A DNA stretch of 64,000 nt from Anodontia alba (taxonomy: Eukaryota; Mollusca; Bivalvia; Lucinida; Lucinidae): positions 63,097,602-63,161,601 of the forward strand of contig OZ024827.1 of the NCBI GenBank assembly GCA_964016985.1. Direction: 5' to 3'. Made by a program: the position numbers and the translations under genes. The notes below the pieces were generated by a model. That model made no database searches and had not been told where the DNA came from. It saw nothing but the letters and a program-made list of their open reading frames with translations. Within the stretch, counting starts at the first letter, position 1; each line of letters starts with the position of its first letter. Positions 1 through 13,400 of this stretch are shown here, piece by piece.

Positions 1-1050
1 TTTGGGATGTTCACGTTTCCAGTATATGTTAAAATGTTACGTTTCAGCTTGCTCCTGCATGAAGAAACCTTATGCTCATAACAGTGTCATCACAAGAACT
101 GGTGGCTGAAAACCACTTCGTGAGAAAAACAAACTTATTACCACGTTAAATTGCAGATAGTTATTAAAAACAGAATCCAATTTCCCCAACTCATTTTCTG
201 CGAAGTGCAAAGTAAACTTTGAATTGACATTTTGCCGCAAGCTCAAAACACAGGTCCATGATCAGAATATGGCTTATATATTTGCTATAGCATGTAAGAA
301 AACTGTAATTGGTTTTGATTAATAAATGTTTCTCTTCACTAACAACAACACTCAGTATCATTAACACTCAAGATTAAAAGATAACTGCACAAGGCTGGAA
401 ACTGCATGAGGCTGGAAAATTCCACTCCTCGGCTTGCCATGATGAGTACCCTAAGACACAGGACGAGTGTAAATTTTAGATTTTCCCTTTATGATTTAGT
501 CAAATCAAAATACCTCTGTTCATATAGGACAAGTGGAGATTACGACAGGAGATTTTAAGAATTTTCAAGCCCTTTGCAGACAGTAACAAACTTTTTGGAT
601 GCTTTGGGTGGGGTACTGAATTTAGATGAAAGTCAGTGCAGGCAGGGTGCCACTGGAAGGATTAGTTCAGTACTTCTTGAGAAATGCTCCTTGAATCATT
701 TACCAAAGAAACAGCAAAAATATAAATATATACCCTACTTGTAGCAAATAATGAAAGGGTTCAAGTATTGTTACCACTGAAATAAAAAGCTAATAAACAT
801 AGACTGCTTTATTTTAATAAATTTAAAGTTTGGTGACTTTCACCCTGCAAGTAAAGTAGGTTGGGATTGTCACATCTCCCTGATCTTGGAACGGGTCTCC
901 CTAATTTCCTATGAGGGAGATGTGATGCCTCCCTATTTTTCTGGACCAGCATCATGGCATCTAAAAAATTAACCTTCTGCAAATAGTGTACACCAAATCA
1001 TATGCAATCATTCAGGTAAGCAGGGCTATCCACATAAATATTGTTCTGAT
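1..1050. other. No gene seen; 5' flank or intron
   Basis: AT-rich non-coding sequence with no convincing exon, repeat unit or RNA gene. If the LRR-type gene starting in view at 4361 is real, this is probably one of its introns, because the upstream LRR exons must lie before the window. Confidence 0.4.
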
Positions 1051-1142
1051 TTCTCCATGAAAACATGGTACTCAATAGTAGTACTGTGCCAAGGCACTTT
1101 TAATTAATACCTACAACATATGTTTTCATGGACAAACAAGAG
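1051..1142. repeat. Degenerate copy of fold-back family B
   Basis: Shows the family B end (TTCTCCATGAAAACAT) and the inverse end (ACATATGTTTTCATGG) around an eroded palindrome containing TACTCAATAGTAGTACT. It is less symmetrical than the copies at 4611 and 16702. Confidence 0.55.
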
Positions 1143-1242
1143 AATCATCAGTAGTTTTTCGTTGGAAAAAAATACCTTATCTGGAGCTGTGATGTACCAC
1201 AGAATGTGACATATGAGTTGGTTCCAAGCTGGTTGAGATTAC

Positions 1243-1454
1243 TTAACCCTTGTCCTGCTGAATAAATTAAGATGCCACGCCCTTTTCTAACTCAGCCAGT
1301 CAGATTACTTGATCCGGATTGTTGCTATGAATTCACAAAAATAATGGCAAACAGTGCAGATCCAGATCAGTTGGCTTCTGAAGAAGCCAACTGATCTGGA
1401 TCTGCACTGTTTGTAAAGGCAGGGTATATCCGGGTTGAGCAGGACAAGGGTTAA
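1243..1454. repeat. MITE-like element, family A (full copy)
   Basis: About 212 bp with terminal inverted repeats TTAACCCTTGTCCTGCTGA and its complement ending GCAGGACAAGGGTTAA. An off-centre near-perfect hairpin (about 1345-1412) has arms containing CAGATCCAGATCAGTTGGC. There is no coding capacity; short ORFs here are palindrome translations. Sister copies lie at 6472, 10788, 27342, 29707, 44121 and 50228. Confidence 0.85.
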
Positions 1455-1575
1455 GCAATTTACAGTAACACTGTAACAGAATAGTTGATTTCTAAGGAGC
1501 ACTCCAGCGTGTTCTTGAGGAGAAAGAAGAGAAATAACCAGCCGAATATTCTAGAGCTATGTCCATATGGGCAGT

Positions 1576-1724
1576 TTAACCCTTGTCCTGCTGATTAAAA
1601 GATGCCGCACCCATTTCTAACTTTCAGCCAATCAGATTACTTGATCCAGATTGTTGATATAAATTCACATACTTAATGGCAAACAGTGCAGATCCAAATC
1701 AGTTGGCTTCTTCAGAAGGGTTAA
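1576..1724. repeat. Family A element, internally deleted
   Basis: Begins with the TTAACCCTTGTCCTGCTGA end and keeps the ATGCC and CAGCCAATCAGATTACTTGATC stretches typical of family A. It loses the second hairpin arm and stops at AGAAGGGTTAA. It lies 120 bp from a full copy. Confidence 0.75.
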
Positions 1725-2259
1725 TCACTATGTAGGTTGTTTGCCTTTTATTCTACACTGTTAGCATCAACAGTATGTATTGATTGTATAGTGCTCGGAA
1801 AATAATTTGACAGTGACGTCATGGCAGCTACCACTCTACCTAGGTAAAGCAGGTTTTGCATAAATGATCGGGAAACGTTACAAATAATTTTATGTCGCAC
1901 GTGGAAATCATTCAAACTAAAAGTTTAACTAGACTTATCGATTTTCGTCTTGTCTTTTTTTTTTAACTATTTTAAATCTGTTCCATAATCGATAATTGCA
2001 AAATACATTTTCTTTCTTTACATATTTTCTTTATTCTTAAAAAAGTAAGAAATAAGAAAAACAAAACATAATAATAACAATAATAAATGAAACACTAGGA
2101 TGAATGCAAAATGTCTGATATTGTAGTCTAGGAAAACTACCTCTAAGCTATTGCGTATTTACGGTTACCGCTGCTTACAATACTTGTTGAAGGTAGGTTT
2201 TCGGTCGGTGTTTACCTATATATTAAAATGGACTAGTTTTAACATTATAAACTGCCAAT

Positions 2260-4250
2260 TTATCCTCTGAGGATAGTAGCTACACACTGTTCTTCACTTG
2301 TTGATTGCACTACAATATTCATTGATTGTAGGTACTCTATATAACCCCCCTGCAAACGAAATATGTGTTTGGGGTATACTGTTTTCAGATTGTCCGTGAT
2401 TCCGTCAGTCTTTCATTCCGTCATTCAGAGTTTGTTTCCACTCAGTATCTTGAGAACAATTGGATAGAATTTAACCAAGTTTTGCATATTCAATGACCTT
2501 AACCAGATCTAAGTTGGGATTGTTATGCGTCCAGTTTTGCAAATTTACAACACAGTTATGGTTCTTGGTTAATGTCAGAATTTTGTTTCTACTCAATATA
2601 TTGTGAATCTATTGATGGAATTTGATCAAATTTTGCATATGCATTGACCTTAACCAGATCTAAGTTTAGAATGTTAGGCATCCATTTTTGCAAATTTACA
2701 ACACAGTTATGGCCTTGGGTTTGCATCAGAATTTCATTTCTGCTCAATATCTTGTGAACAAATTGATGGAATTCGATCAAATTCTGCATTTACATTGACC
2801 TTAACCACATCTAGATTAGGATTGTTATGCATCAATTTTCGCAAATTTAAAACACAGTTATGGCCCTTAGTTATTGTCAAAATTTCATTTCCACTCAATA
2901 TGTTGTGAATGAATTGATGGAATTTGATCAAGTTTTGCATATGCATTGACCTTTATGCGGCCATTTTCATAAATTTACAACACAGTTACTGCCCTTGGTT
3001 AAAGTCAGAATTTCATTTCCATTCAATATCTTGTGAGCGAATTGATAGAATTTGATCAAATTTTGCATATGCGTTGGCCTTAACCAAATCTAGATTGTTA
3101 TTTCTCCATTTTCGCAGTTATGGCTCTTGGTTAACGTCAGAATTTTGTTTCCGCTCAACATCTTGTGAACCATTTGATGGAATGTGATCAAATTTTGCAT
3201 ATGCATTGACCTTAACCAGAGCTAGGTTGAGATGGTTATGCTTCCATTTTCGCAAATTAACAACTGTTATGGCCCTTTGTTAATGTCAGAATTTTGTTGC
3301 CACTCAATATCTTGTGAAAAAAATCAGTGGAATTTGATCAAATTTTGCATATGCATTAACCTTAACTAGATCTAGATTTGGATTATTATGCGTCAGTTTT
3401 TGCAAATTTACAACACAGTTATGGCCCTTTGTTATTGTCAAAATTTTGTTTCCACTCAATATCTTGTGAACGCATCCATGGAATTTGATCAAATTTTGCA
3501 TATGCATTGCCCTTAACCACATTCTAGGTTTAGAATGTTACGCGTCAATTTTCACAAATTTACAACACAGTTATGGCCCTTGATTATTTTGTCAGAATTT
3601 TGTTTCCGCTCAATATCTTGAGAAGGAACTGATGGCATTAGACCAAATTTTGCAGATGCATTGATGTTGACCTGTTCTAGCTTAAGATTGTTACACATCA
3701 GTTTTTCTCAAATGTACAACACAGTTATGGTCCTTGGTTATTGTCTGTTTAATTTCTGCTCAGTATCTTGGGAACAATTAGAATGAATTCGAATAAGTTT
3801 TGCATATGCATTGATGTTGGCCAGATCTAGGTTGGAATTGTTACACATCAATTTTTATACCTTCTGCAGACTGCCTTTGTGGGGGCATATAATGTTTGTA
3901 TCTGTCTGTCTGTCCGTCCATTACCTTTTGGTTTCTGTGTGGGGATATCTAATAAGCTCTGGTTATTGACATTTCTTGTTACTGAGTGTAGCTACACCAT
4001 TCATTGATTGTAGCTACACACTATTCTTCACTTGTTGATTGCAGTAGAATATTCATTGATTGTAGCAGACTGCAAAGGCACTGATTATATTCGGCTGAAC
4101 TGGTTCTTTCTGCTTGTGCAAATAATCATTGTACGGTAGTTACATTTGTATTGCTTGTAGCTACACTGCACATTGATTGTAGCTACACTATCCATTGATT
4201 TTAGCTACACTATTCATTGATTGTATAAGCAGGCTGCAAAGGTACACTGG
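2260..4250. repeat. Simple dispersed repeat (TAGCTACAC...ATTGATTGTAG) flanking an array
   Basis: The motif TAGCTACAC followed by ATTCATTGATTGTAG occurs at about 2275-2335 and again several times at 3985-4230. The tandem-core element 2345-3895 lies between these copies, so it probably inserted into this older repeat. No gene is seen. Confidence 0.5.
2345..3895. repeat. Tandem-repeat-cored element, ~150-bp monomer
   Basis: About ten diverged monomers, each with TTTGCATATGCATTGACCTTAACC-like, CAAATTTACAACACAGTTATGG and TCACTCAATATCTTGTGAA-like segments. Spacing between successive copies is about 125-160 bp. The head is a small inverted repeat (ACCCCCCTGCAAACG...TTTGGGGTATA) followed by a GTCCGTGATTCCGTCAG stretch. 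This resembles the pearl/HINE type of non-autonomous bivalve element; the classification is inference. Short minus-strand ORFs are monomer translations. Confidence 0.75.
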
Positions 4251-4360
4251 ATAGACTGTGGATACAAACACAGGCTGAAGGGGGCTTTACTGCATATGCA
4301 CCTAAAATAGTTGTTGGCATATCAGTATTTTTTTTTATCACATTTTTTTTGTCTTTTTAG

Positions 4361-4401
4361 GAAATATCAGCTCGATTTGTGATGAAAGAATTAAAAGACA
4401 G
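4361..4401 (+). CDS. LRR-type gene, 41-nt internal exon
   Basis: A polypyrimidine tract ending GTCTTTTTAG precedes the exon and GTGAGA follows it. It reads EISARFVMKELKD plus a split codon AG. The ISAR segment corresponds to the LELAAR-like helix after the last LRR in related proteins. The length leaves phase 2, matching the next exon. Confidence 0.7.
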
Positions 4402-7400
4402 GTGAGAGTTTATTTATTATGGCAATTCATGTTTAAAGCAACTTTCAATGTTTCCTTTCAATGTTTATCTCAAAATTAGCAAGCAAAATTGCTTAACACA
4501 TAAAAAAAAAAAAAAAAAAAAATGGACAGAAAAGGCTTCTTTCCAAAATAGCTAGAAAATTCATTGATAGACTGCATAGCTCTTCATAAGATGCTGTTTT
4601 CAAGCCAAAAAGAACTGATATTTTTCTTATTTTTTCACAAAAACATATGTTGTGGGTACTCATTAGAAGTGCCTCAGTGAGGCACTTCTAATGAGTACCC
4701 ACAGCATATGTTGTCTTGGAGAAATAAGAAAAATATTAACCTGATACCCACTCTTATCTAGACCTCTGATAGACCCCTTATCCAAATGGAGGTCAGTGAG
4801 TTTGATTATTTCTTCTCTGAAGTGTATCCAGACCCTCTTAAGGTTGGATGTATCTAAATGTAGACCCTTATCTTCCTGCACATTCTTGCATTTTGCAGCA
4901 ATCAGAATAGATCTACAGTCTCTGTGGATAAAATATGTGACCAGATGTGCAGGCTAACTTAGGTCTTTGTATTTCACACAAAAAATTCCATTTTATACCC
5001 CGCCACACGATAGTGGCGGGATATTGTGGTTTCACGTTGGACGTCCATGTGACTGTCCATGTCAGTCGTATGTACATCCGTTCATCCATATTTTGTTTCC
5101 GGATGATAACTTGAGTAAACATCAGTGGATTTTCACTAAACTTGGTACATGCATTGATATTGTGGAGATCTGGTTTTGGATTGCTGATGGGCGAATTACA
5201 TCAAATTTTGACAGTTATCCACCCGAGACATATTTTTGTTTCCGGATGATAACTTCAGTTAATGTCAAGGGATTTTAACCAAACTCGGTACATGCATTGA
5301 TATTAAGGAGATCTGGTTTGGGATTGCTAATGAGCAAATTTTGTCAATTTTTGACAGAGTTATCTGCCCATGGCACAATAATGGCAGGGTATTATCGTTG
5401 TATGTTTTTATTACACATTACTTTTTATTGTCCCCCGCCTTTTTGAAGAAAAGAGTGGGAACATGGTATTCCACTTTCAGTGGTGCATGGTGGGTAGTTC
5501 TGCACCCCATGATAGTATGTACCTTTTGTCTGTTACTCCTCCTAAAGTTTTAGGCCAATCTTTTTGAAACCATATAGATGTTTTTGTCATGGTCTGAAGA
5601 TGTGCATGCGGTTTGATGTTTTTGTCATGGTCTGAGGACGTGCATGTGATTTGATGTTTTTGTCATAGTCTGAAGAAGTGCATGTGATTTGGATATAATC
5701 CTCTGATTACTTTTTATCACTTTTTCTGGGTTTTGGACTTGGACATTTTTCAGGCTCAGATAATATCACAGTGTATAAGTAGTGGGTACCTTGTGTCCAC
5801 AACTCCGTCTACAGTTTTTTTTTGCAGAGCTTTTTAAAACTGTACAGATGTTTTTGTCATGGTCTAAGGCTGTGCATATGTGATTTGGATATTATGTTCA
5901 GATTAATTATTATCACTTTATCTGCATTTTGAACCAAATCATTTTTCAGGTTTAGATACTGTCAAAGTGTGTAGGTAGTGGGTACTCCTACAATTGTATG
6001 CCAGTCTTTTTGAAACTGTACAGGTGTCTTTATCATTGACAGAAGATGTGCATGTGATTTGGATATAATCCTCAGATTAATTTTTGTCACATTTTTTTTT
6101 TTTTTTTCATTTTGAACTTAATCATTTTTCAAGCTCAGATTCTATCAAAGTGTATAGATAGTGAGTACCTTGTGTGTCCGCAACTCCTCCTACAATTGTA
6201 TGCTGATATTTTTTAAACTGTACAGGCGCTTTTGTCATGGTCTGAAGATGGACGTGATTTGGATATAATCCTCAGATTTATTTTTATTGCTTTTTCTGCA
6301 CTTCGAACTTAATCATTTTTCAGGCTCAAAAGCATAGTACAAAAATTTGCTGAACTTGTTTGTTTTAGAAACAGTAGTTATCAGTGATTTATGTAAATTC
6401 AGTGTAAAAAATCTGTTTTGGACTGGGAATATTTGGGTTGTTTTGAAGGTAAGAGAAATAGGAAAAATATTTTAACCCTTCTCTTTCTAAATACGACATG
6501 CCCTGTCTTAGCAAACAGTGTAGATCCAGATCAGTTGGCTTCTGAAGAAGCCAACTGATCTGGATCTGCACTGTTTGTCATTAAATATGTGAATTTCTAT
6601 CAAAAACCCAGATCAAGTGATCTGATTGGCTGGAAATTAGAAGTGGGCGTGGCATCTTAATTTATTCAGCATGATAAGGGTTAAATACCAGATTGGTCAT
6701 GAAATGAAGCAATGTATTCCTGTCTCCTGTCACAGTGGATCCAAAAAGGATGCTTTAATGGTACCTAGTGAGTTTTTATGGTACTTAGTGAGGTTCACAC
6801 TTTAGCTTAATTTGTATTTTCTGGTCCTTCAGGATCATTGAGCTCATTTTGAGTTACTTTGCAAATAAAGTAATATGTTTCCCATTCTAGTCCTGAGGCC
6901 CCCAAAAGGGTAATTGGCAAACAGTGGAGACTCAGATCAGATGCCACAGAATGTGGCATCTGATCAGGGTCTCCACTGTTTGCATATAGCTTTGCCATTT
7001 TTAGCTCACCTGAGCTGAAGGCTCAAGGTGAGCTTTTGTGATCACTCACAATCCGTCGTCGTCATCGTCGTCAGCCGTATGTCCTTCTGTCTGTCCACAA
7101 TCTTTAAACATCTCCTCCTAAACCACTTATTGGATTTTGACCAAACTTCAGAGGAATGATCCTTGGTTGGTCCTCTTTCAAAGTTGTTCAATTGGTTCCG
7201 GTCCGTTGCATATCTAGGTCACAGGAGCTAAAAATAGATTTTTTAACTAAAAACTTAAAAAATCTTGTCTTGTCAGAAACCACTGGACTGATTTCAGTAT
7301 AAGTTTTTCAGAAATGTTTCTTTGGTGATCCTCTACTAAGATTGTTCAAGCCATTTGGATTCGTCAAAAAACATGGCCGCCAGGGGGCGGGGCTTATTTT

Positions 7401-10400
7401 CCCTTTGTATCTGTATAGAAAAATTTAAAAATCTTCTTGTCAGAAACCAATGGATGAATTTCAATATAATTTTGCAGAACTGTTCCTTCAGTGATCCTCT
7501 ACCAAGATTGTTCAAGCCATTTGGATTTATCAAAAAACATGGCCGCCAGGGGGCGGGGCTTATTTTCCTTATATATCTATATAGAAAACTTTAAAACTCT
7601 TCTTGTCAGAAATCACTGGACCGATTTCAATATAATTTATTCAGAAATGTTCCTTTGGTGATCCTCTACTAAGATTGTTCAAGCCATTTGGATTCATCAA
7701 AAAACATGGCCGCCAGGGGGCGGGGCTTATTTTCCCTACGTATCTATATAGAAAACTTTAAAAATCATCTTATCAGAAACCACTGGACCGATTTCAATAT
7801 AATTTTGCAGTAATGTTTCTTCGGTGATCCTCTACCAAGTTTGTTCAAGCCACCCTGATTTGTCAAAAAACATGGCCGCTAGGGGGCGGGGTTTATTTTC
7901 CCTATATATCTATATAGAAAACTTTAAAAATCTTCTTGTCGTAAACGACTAGACCGATTTCAATATAACTTGGCAGAAATGTTTCCTTAGTGACCCTCTA
8001 TCAAGATTGTTCAAGCCGTCATGATTTGTCAAAAAACATGGGTGCTAGTGGGGGCGGGGCTTATTTTCCCTATATATCTATATAGAAAACTTGAAAAAAT
8101 CTTGTCGTCAGAAACCACAGGACTGATTTCAATATAACTTCGCAGAAATGTTTCCTTGGTGACCCTTTACCAAGATTGTTCAAGCCATTATGATTTGTCA
8201 AAAAACATGGCCGCTAGGGGGTGCGGCTTATTTTCCCTATATATCTATATAGAAAATTTTATAAAGATCTTCTTTTCAGAAACAACTGGACCAATTTCAA
8301 TAGAACATTGCAGGAATATTTCTTATGTAACCCTCTATCAAGATTGTTCAAGCGGTCATGATTCATCAAAAAACATGGCCACCAGGGGGCGGGGCTTATT
8401 TTCCTTATATATCTACATAGAAAACTTTAAAACTCTTCTTGTCAGAAACCACTGGACCGATTTCATTATAAGTTTGCAGAAATGTTTCCTTGGTGACCAT
8501 CTACTAAGATTATTCAAGTAATCATGATTCATCAAAAAACATGGCTGCCAGGGGTGGGGCTTATTTTCCCTGTATATCTATATATAAAACTTTAAAAATC
8601 TTCTTTTCAGAAACCAATGGACCGATTTCAATACAACTTGGCAGGAATGTTTCTTTGGTGACCTTCTACAAAAATTGTTCAAGCTGTCATGATTCGTCAA
8701 AAAAAACAAAGGCCGCTAGGGGACGGGGCTTATTTTCTCTATATATCTATATAGAAAACTTTAAAAATCTTCTCGTAAGAAACAGTTGGACCGAGTTCAG
8801 TGTAACTTGGCAGGAATGTTGCTTTGGTGACCTTCTACCAAGGTTGTTCAAGCCTTCATGATACATCAAAAACATGGCCCCCAGGGGGGGGGGGGGCGGG
8901 GCTTATTTTTCGTATATATCTGCATAGAAAACTTTAAAATTCTTCTTGTCACATACCCCATGACCACTTTCAATATTACTTGTCTGGAATGTTGCTTTGG
9001 TGACCCTCTACCAAGATTGTACAAGCAATCATGATTCGTCAAAAAACATGGCTGCCATGGGGTGGGGCTTATTTTCCCTATATATCTAAATAGAAAACTT
9101 TAAAAATCTTCTTTATCAGAAACCACTGAATAGATTTCAATATAACTTGGCAGGAATGTTCCTTTGGTGACCCTCTACCAAGTTTGTTCAAGCTGTCATG
9201 ATTCGTCAAAAAACATGGCCATTAGGGGGTAGGGCTTTATAGCTATATAAAACACTTTAAACCACTGGACCAATTTCAATATAACTTGGGAAAAATGTTT
9301 CTTTGGTGACCCTCTTTTAAGATTCAGTTCAAGTTGTCAAGATGCGTTAAAAAAACATGGACGGGGGTGTGGTGGTGGTGGTGGTGGTGGGGGGAGGGGG
9401 GGGGAGGTGGGGAGGGTTGATGCTATAAAATCTATACAAAAATCCTAGAGCAGCGAACTTGGCTGAAACTTCAACAGTAAATATGCAAATCTGTTTGCTC
9501 AGGTGAGCGATATAGGACCATCTTGGTCCTCTTGTTTTCTAGGTATATCTAGATCGCATAGCCTGGCATACCTAAAACTGAAATTTGATTCTCCAATATT
9601 TAGTGTGGGGGAGTTTATTCCGTCTAAAATGGATTAAGTCACTGCTAGAGGGTATGAGCTTTACTGCATATTACAGTACCACTCAGGAACAGAGTAAATA
9701 AAACCAAATCTCTTAAATTTGATTCTTTCTTTTAATGGTGTATTCCTTGCTTTTGTGATTAATATACTCAGGAAAACCTGTAAAGTGCAGTCACTGAGGA
9801 TTGAAATAGTAATAGCATATTTATTCTCAACTAAGTAAAAATTCATGGTACATGTAGTAATAATTATGATCATGAATTTGGAGAGTCTTCAAATGGTCCA
9901 CAAAATTCTACTCTACTATGAATTAACACTACAAATTTAAAATGAAAGGTGGTGGCGGGTGGAAGGGAAACAAATAACACAATTTTTCAAAAACAATGTT
10001 GCCAGTGGCTTGCGCAAACTTAAACTGAAGCTGGCACAGAAATTGGAGCTGCAATTTGATTGGCTGCTGATAGTGTCAGCAGAGTTTCAGACAGGTACAT
10101 GGACTAGTCCATCTGGTGCCCTTATTTAGGTGGACTAATCCACACCTGTGACATGAATCATGTGAAACCGTCATGTTTGGCTTGTATTATTTATTAAAGA
10201 TCAAGGCAGCTGTGACTAGCCTGCCAGGCCATCTCATCATAATTAATACTGGATTAATAACTTAATCCTAATAAATGTTTGTACTGGGAGATTTTTATGG
10301 TTGAAAAATAGCACAACACAACAGCTGTAGTATGCAAACATTAAATGGGCCACGCCATGCCAGAACATGTCTTCAGGCATATGCAGACAGCAAAGGTCCA

Positions 10401-13400
10401 GATCAGCCGGTGCATCAGCATGTCTTATCAGGGCCTTCACTGGTCTCTAACAGAATCATTTGATACTAAAGACATGCACAGGATGATGTGAATCAGCATT
10501 TTGTGCATGCTTAAAGGCACGTTTCTGCTTGACATGGTTCCGATAATCAGGTACCCAGGAATACTGCGGAACAACTTTGTAATCACCTGTACTCCAACAA
10601 CTCCAGGGTTAATTATATAGCAGGTAAGAGTTGCATCTCCTCATTTGTCATAAAGTGAGACCTCTTTGATCTGTTTTAATAATGTGGGCAACCCCTACAC
10701 CAGCCCACCCCTAACTACCTCCACAAAATCATATTGAATGTCAATTTCCATTGTGCTATGAATACAGTTAGCTATCAATACCCTTTTGTACCCTTGTATT
10801 GCTGAACCCGGATATACCCTGCCTTTGCAAACACTATAGATCCAGATCAGTTGGCTTCTGAAGAAGCCAACTGATCTGGATCTGCACTGTTTGTCATTTA
10901 GTATGTGAATTTATATCAGCAACCTGGATCAAGTAATCTGATTGGTTGAAAATTGGAAATGGGTGTGGCATCTTAATTTATTCAGCATAATAAGGGTTAA
11001 AATAGGACAAAAAGGGCCACATCAAGCAAAAAAGTCCCTCAAACATACGCAAAGATTCAGATCATCCTGCACATGTGCAAAGTATCGTCAGGGCTTTGCT
11101 CTCCATTCATACAGTCTGCGCATGTGCAAAGTATCGTCAGGGCTTTGCTCTCCATTCATACATTCTGTAGTATCCAATGATTCTGTTAGCAGACAGTGAA
11201 GACCCTGATCAGACTGTGCAGGTGTGCCGGCAGATCTGGGCCATTGTAATTCACATATGCCCAAAGACATGTTTTCACATGGCATAGCCCAAATGTAGTA
11301 GGTGACAAATTTTGTGATAAGTTTCATGTTTCTACTTTATCAGAAAAGTAAGAAAAATATTTAAAAGTATGGTATGTTAATATTTTTATTTGGCGCTTTA
11401 CTGGTTATTAAGAGAATGAAGGTAAAAACTTGTACATAAATAGGGTGTTGTATTTTCTGGATTATGTCTGTAATGTATTTTTATTTGATTATATTTGCCT
11501 CAGACGCCCAGATAAAAGGTAATTTAGCGTGTATCATTTTAAAGTAACATTTAACATTTGTACCTTACAATATGTGGATATTGAGTGATATTTAAATTAC
11601 TGTTCTTTTGACATCACTCGGAAAGACGTGTTTTTGCTTGGCATTTTATTTTAAATGAAAATATTGTGTTCTGACTGACCATATCTTATCAGAAACCATT
11701 TGTCTTTTCTGTTTCTTTGTTTTGTTCTCAAACATTAACCCTAAAATTAAATTTACTGCTGACCTATGCAATTTTTTTGGAATTTTTGTCTAAGAAAATA
11801 TTTTTTGCTTTTCTTTGCTGAATTTGTATTATTGATGTTTCACAACAATATTGTAAAAAGCTCAGAAAAATTGAACAAGTGGAACTTGTTGAAAATCTGC
11901 CTCCAAGTTATCTACTCTATAGATTTCTGCGTAATTTGCATTCATTTTTACTATTGAAAAAAGTGTAAATATTTGAGTTTTTAAAAAACAATGACTAGAA
12001 TAAAAGCTCTGAGCATAAGTAGTTATGACAAATGGCTTTGCATTTAATCATGACAAAAATTTGCAAAACTTCTTCTTCTGTGTAAAGCGCAAAGCAAAAA
12101 ACAACTTTCTGAAAGATGTCAAAAGCACAGTAGATGTGTGTATTCTAATATTTGTTTTATTCAGTTGTTTGTATTAGTTAAATAATGTACTTACATACTG
12201 AAACAGCATTATTTGCATATTATGAAATTATAGTGTCAGTTGTTTCACAGATACTTCTATTACGGACCAGTAGTAAAATTTAGTACAGTTAATCCTCTTT
12301 ATACCGACACTCGATACAACAACAAAACTCGTTATAATGACAGTTTGACTGGCACAAAACCTTTGCACAAGAGGTCACAGTTAATCAGTCATTATGCCAG
12401 AATATTGTATTCATTATAATCTACTTCAAGAAACATATGTTTTGGATATTTGTTAGAATTGCCTCACCGTGGTGATTCTAACAAATATCCAAAACATATG
12501 GTCTATGAGGCTATAAGAATACAACAAGACCTTTCTTACCTATCACTCTGCTCATTAAGGATTCTTAACAACAACAAATTCATATGGCATAATCTTTGGG
12601 AACTATGCTGTCATTATGACAAGAGTTAACTGTATTTATTGGAAAGTTTTTCAAGGCATTAGTCTTTAACACTCTGTGGGATAATTCAGCAGACAACATA
12701 TTAAAGTATTTATCTTATTCTTCCCAGAAAACAGGTTTTGCATTGGAGACAATTTGCATGAAATGACAAATCCTGTTTTCTAGAAAAAATAAAAAAAAAA
12801 TTACATCAATGAGTCATTTGCTGACTTAGCCTAGAGAATGGTAAATTTCATCAGCTTGGTAAAAAAAATTATGCTCAGTAGTAATTCAGAAACAGTACAC
12901 TTTAACTATCTTCTTGTTAATAGCATACATGTTCATTTTTATTGGTATTTTTTCTGTTACAAGACAAGATGTGGTACAAAATATTACTGTTGTCCCAGGA
13001 CACTTCACCATTGCTTTCAGCTTTTATTTGTTGAAAATGACACTATTTTTTGGTAAACAAAAAATTCAAAGAAGAATAATGATATTACTAATGAATTTAA
13101 GTAGTATTTACATTCATATATACATACATGTATATGTACTTGCATTTAACTTTTAAACATAGTCTTTAAACATATTACAGAATTGAATATGAGCTGGGGC
13201 ACAGCCTTTCCTACAATATTGCATGTACACCCAGCAAAGACTCAGATCAGACTGCACTTCACACTTCCATGCAGTCTGTTCTGAATCTTTGCAGGGCACC
13301 CAGTGGGTAGCCAAGATGCAAAGCACCCTCAAGCAGACAGTGAAGACTGATCAGTGTGCATGGCTGTTCAGGCTGATGAGAGCCCTGGCTCATATTTATG

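Noticed and set aside
2589..3522. Minus-strand ORFs repeating QNLI.FH....ILSGN
   Set aside because: Translations of the ~150-bp tandem monomers.
7355..8861. Plus-strand ORFs of 79-121 residues with SKNMAARG repeats
   Set aside because: They translate consecutive monomers of the tandem-core element, with near-identical peptide per monomer and no start or splice logic.
2345..9534. Regular direct repeats resembling a CRISPR-like array
   Set aside because: Monomers are 120-190 bp and diverged with no unique spacers, and the genome is animal.
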